From Candidatus Poribacteria bacterium (lineage in GTDB: Bacteria > Poribacteria > WGA-4E > WGA-3G), in the NCBI GenBank assembly GCA_028818995.1, contig JAPPMR010000705.1:1-6715 (forward strand): DNA of 6,715 nt. The letters run 5' to 3'. The position numbers were made by a program, and so were the translations under genes. The notes under the pieces were generated by a model. It saw nothing but the letters and a program-made list of their open reading frames with translations, ran no database searches and had not been told where the DNA came from. This document shows positions 5,584 to 6,715 of the stretch, piece by piece; positions within the stretch are counted from its first letter, which is position 1; every line of letters starts with the position of its first letter.

Positions 5584-6417
5584 CCAGAGACTGAGAAAAT
5601 TCGGATTGGACATAGTCCAGATTCTGATGATGCCTTCATGTTCTATGCCCTTGCAAAAGGGATTATTCCAACTGAACCGTTTGAAATTGTTCACGTTATA
5701 GAAGATATTGAAACATTGAATCAACGCGCACTCGCAGCAGAGCTTGAAGTCACAGCAATTTCGGTTCATGCTTATGCCTATGTTGCAGACAACTACGCAT
5801 TTATGCCGTGTGGTGCAAGCATCGGGGATAAGTATGGACCTTTGATAGTTTCAAAAGCACCGATGCAGACCCTCACAGGTAAACGTATTGCAATCCCTGG
5901 AGAGATGACTACTGCATACCTGACAATGAAACTTTTCCAGCCCGATGTTGAAACTGAAACGTACCGGTTTGATCAGATCATTGAGGCTGTCCAACAAGGC
6001 GAAGTTGACGCGGGACTCATCATCCATGAAGGACAATTAACTTACGCCCGTGAAGGGTTACACAAAATAGTTGATTTAGGAGAATGGTGGCACAATGAAA
6101 CTGGCTTGCCGTTACCGCTCGGGGCAAACGTTATCCGCCGCAACCTCGGCACCGAAAAAATTCGGTCAATCACCGCGCTACTGAAACAGAGTATTCAATA
6201 TTCACTTGAACATAGGGAGCGCGGGCTTGAATATGCAATGACCTACGCACGAGACATGGAAACCGACCTCGCGGATAAATTCGTTGGAATGTATGTTAAT
6301 GATTATACTTTGGATTATGGAGAAAGCGGCAGAACAGCAGTGCAGGAGTTGCTCAACCGTGGTCATGAAGCTGGCGTAATCTCTCATCACGTGGACGCTG
6401 AATTTGTTGAACTGTAA
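5581..6417 (+). CDS. mqnD: MqnD-like 1,4-dihydroxy-6-naphthoate synthase family protein (futalosine pathway)
   Basis: MqnD cuts cyclic dehypoxanthinyl futalosine to give 1,4-dihydroxy-6-naphthoate in the futalosine route to menaquinone. The 278-residue protein has the two-lobed, periplasmic-binding-protein-like family pattern but no signal peptide, so it is cytosolic. Conserved blocks are IGHSPDSDDAFMFYAL (9-24), EDIETLNQRAL, a YGPLIVSK segment, GKRIAIPGEMTTAYL (to residue 114), GEVDAGLIIHEGQLTY with His149 (the position of the histidine implicated in MqnD catalysis) and DLGEWWHNETGLPLPLG. The first block differs from the SPCPND form I recall in Thermus MqnD, so this may be a divergent subgroup whose substrate differs. 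The start is fixed by a strong ribosome binding site. No other mqn genes are in the window. A generic substrate-binding protein of the MqnA/MqnD superfamily is the main alternative. Confidence 0.75.
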   Translation: MPETEKIRIGHSPDSDDAFMFYALAKGIIPTEPFEIVHVIEDIETLNQRALAAELEVTAISVHAYAYVADNYAFMPCGASIGDKYGPLIVSKAPMQTLTGKRIAIPGEMTTAYLTMKLFQPDVETETYRFDQIIEAVQQGEVDAGLIIHEGQLTYAREGLHKIVDLGEWWHNETGLPLPLGANVIRRNLGTEKIRSITALLKQSIQYSLEHRERGLEYAMTYARDMETDLADKFVGMYVNDYTLDYGESGRTAVQELLNRGHEAGVISHHVDAEFVEL

Positions 6418-6522
6418 TGTGTATGCTAACCTAAGTTGCTACCTTGTAGCACAATCTGTATGAAGATTAATTTATTAATTGGGTAATTTTTCATTATGCA
6501 TATTCGGCACATTTTAAGTGAT
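6418..6522. other. Non-coding AT-rich stretch between mqnD and the repeat array
   Basis: Apart from the hairpin at 6437-6451, this stretch holds only AT-rich sequence, including the near-palindrome ATTAATTTATTAAT at 6466-6479. I see no convincing gene or promoter. Confidence 0.5.
6437..6451 (+). terminator. Weak hairpin after mqnD, possible terminator
   Basis: TGCTAC (6437-6442) and GTAGCA (6446-6451) pair perfectly around a CTT loop, 20 nt after the mqnD stop. No T-run follows, so it is not a classical intrinsic terminator; it may instead stabilise the 3' end or be accidental. Confidence 0.3.
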
Positions 6523-6553
6523 CTTCAGTCCCGTAGGGACGCAATGTTTATAG
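6523..6553 (+). repeat. REP-like unit 1, forward
   Basis: Hairpin core GTCCCGTAGGGAC at 6528-6540, followed by GCAATGTTTATAG. It differs from inverted unit 4 at 3 of 31 positions. Confidence 0.8.
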
Positions 6554-6572
6554 CAGCGCGGACGACTCATCT

Positions 6573-6600
6573 CCTTAGTCCCGTAGGGACGATATGTTTC
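6573..6600 (+). repeat. REP-like unit 2, forward
   Basis: Hairpin core GTCCCGTAGGGAC at 6578-6590, followed by GATATGTTT. It lacks the TATAG end seen in units 1 and 4. Confidence 0.8.
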
Positions 6601-6616
6601 AAAGCACATCAACAAT

Positions 6617-6643
6617 AAATATGCCGTTCCTACGGAACTAAAG
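6617..6643 (-). repeat. REP-like unit 3, inverted, with compensatory stem change
   Basis: Read on the minus strand, the core is GTTCCGTAGGAAC (6638-6626). Compared with the other three copies, the third stem base is T instead of C and its partner is A instead of G, so pairing is kept. The 3' flank has diverged more (GGCATATTT in place of GATATGTTT). Confidence 0.75.
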
Positions 6644-6663
6644 AAAGATAGGTTATCACATTT

Positions 6664-6694
6664 CTATAAACATATCGTCCCTACGGGACTAAAG
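6664..6694 (-). repeat. REP-like unit 4, inverted
   Basis: Read on the minus strand, it is CTTTA, core GTCCCGTAGGGAC (6689-6677), then GATATGTTTATAG. It has the fullest set of conserved positions and serves here as the reference unit. Confidence 0.8.
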
Positions 6695-6715
6695 AAATTA
6701 CCGAAATATTTATTT

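Larger units (their letters stand above)
6523..6694. repeat. Symmetric array of four REP-like hairpin repeats (two forward, two inverted)
   Basis: Four copies of a unit of about 27-31 nt are present. Each is built on a 5-bp stem with a GTA loop (or TAC on the opposite strand), flanked by CTTTA before and GATATGTTTATAG after. Forward cores are at 6528-6540 and 6578-6590; inverted cores are at 6626-6638 and 6677-6689. Core spacing is 50 nt on the left and 51 nt on the right, so the array is almost symmetric about 6608, and the outer and inner pairs could fold as nested arms. The first and fourth units match at 28 of 31 positions. The second and fourth share a perfect 25-bp inverted match (6575-6599 with 6668-6692). 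The arrangement resembles REP/BIME clusters or a small non-autonomous element. No transposase gene is in the window. Confidence 0.85.

Noticed and set aside
6496..6618. 40-codon ORF (MHIRHILSDL...) in the 3' non-coding region
   Set aside because: It reads straight through two REP-like repeats, has no ribosome binding site or recognisable domain, and its codons are explained by the repeat sequence.
6523..6694. CRISPR array
   Set aside because: Repeats of about 30 nt at 50-nt steps look superficially like one, but the units switch orientation halfway, the gaps are only about 20 nt, and copies vary. No cas genes are present.

Overview
The window comes from a bacterial chromosome of moderate, slightly AT-leaning composition with densely packed genes. 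It carries housekeeping genes (FtsH protease, folate synthesis, holo-ACP synthase), a PorV/PorQ-type outer-membrane beta-barrel protein that implies a diderm cell, and an MqnD-type protein that suggests menaquinone is made by the futalosine route. This mix, together with the short GTCCC-GTA-GGGAC palindromic repeats at the right end, recalls Candidatus Poribacteria or a similar uncultured diderm lineage. That placement is an inference from general familiarity and was not tested.

Layout, left to right. (1) 1-2146, + strand: the 3' part of ftsH, then folP, then acpS. They look like one transcription unit: ftsH and folP overlap as ATGA, and folP and acpS are 20 nt apart, with a six-codon mini-ORF linking the folP stop to the acpS start. 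(2) 2147-2280: a gap with a small dyad and no convincing promoter. (3) 2281-3432, +: a secreted PorV/PorQ-family barrel protein, better started at the GTG at 2281 than further upstream. (4) 3536-4597, +: an IMPACT/YigZ-family protein followed 27 nt later by a GcvH-like protein with a good ribosome binding site and a TTG start. The GcvH-like protein has no lysine at the lipoylation hairpin and ends in a strongly acidic, tyrosine-rich tail. (5) 4591-5526, - strand: a TRM11/TrmG10-like, THUMP-type RNA methyltransferase. Its stop codon overlaps the end of the GcvH-like gene by 7 bp. (6) 5516-5580: a very short divergent region with a perfect 14-bp palindrome, a direct repeat, a promoter-like -35/-10 pair reading leftward and predicted to make a leaderless mRNA, and a strong ribosome binding site reading rightward. 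(7) 5581-6417, +: mqnD-like gene. (8) 6418-6715: non-coding, with a small hairpin and then a symmetric array of four hairpin repeats, two in each orientation.

The first block joins membrane protein quality control with folate and acyl-carrier-protein cofactor supply, a common arrangement around ftsH-folP. The other genes do not form one obvious pathway. The two things most worth following are the GcvH-like protein that cannot be lipoylated in the usual way and the nested palindromic array at the right edge. I saw no convincing new defence or mobile system inside the window.
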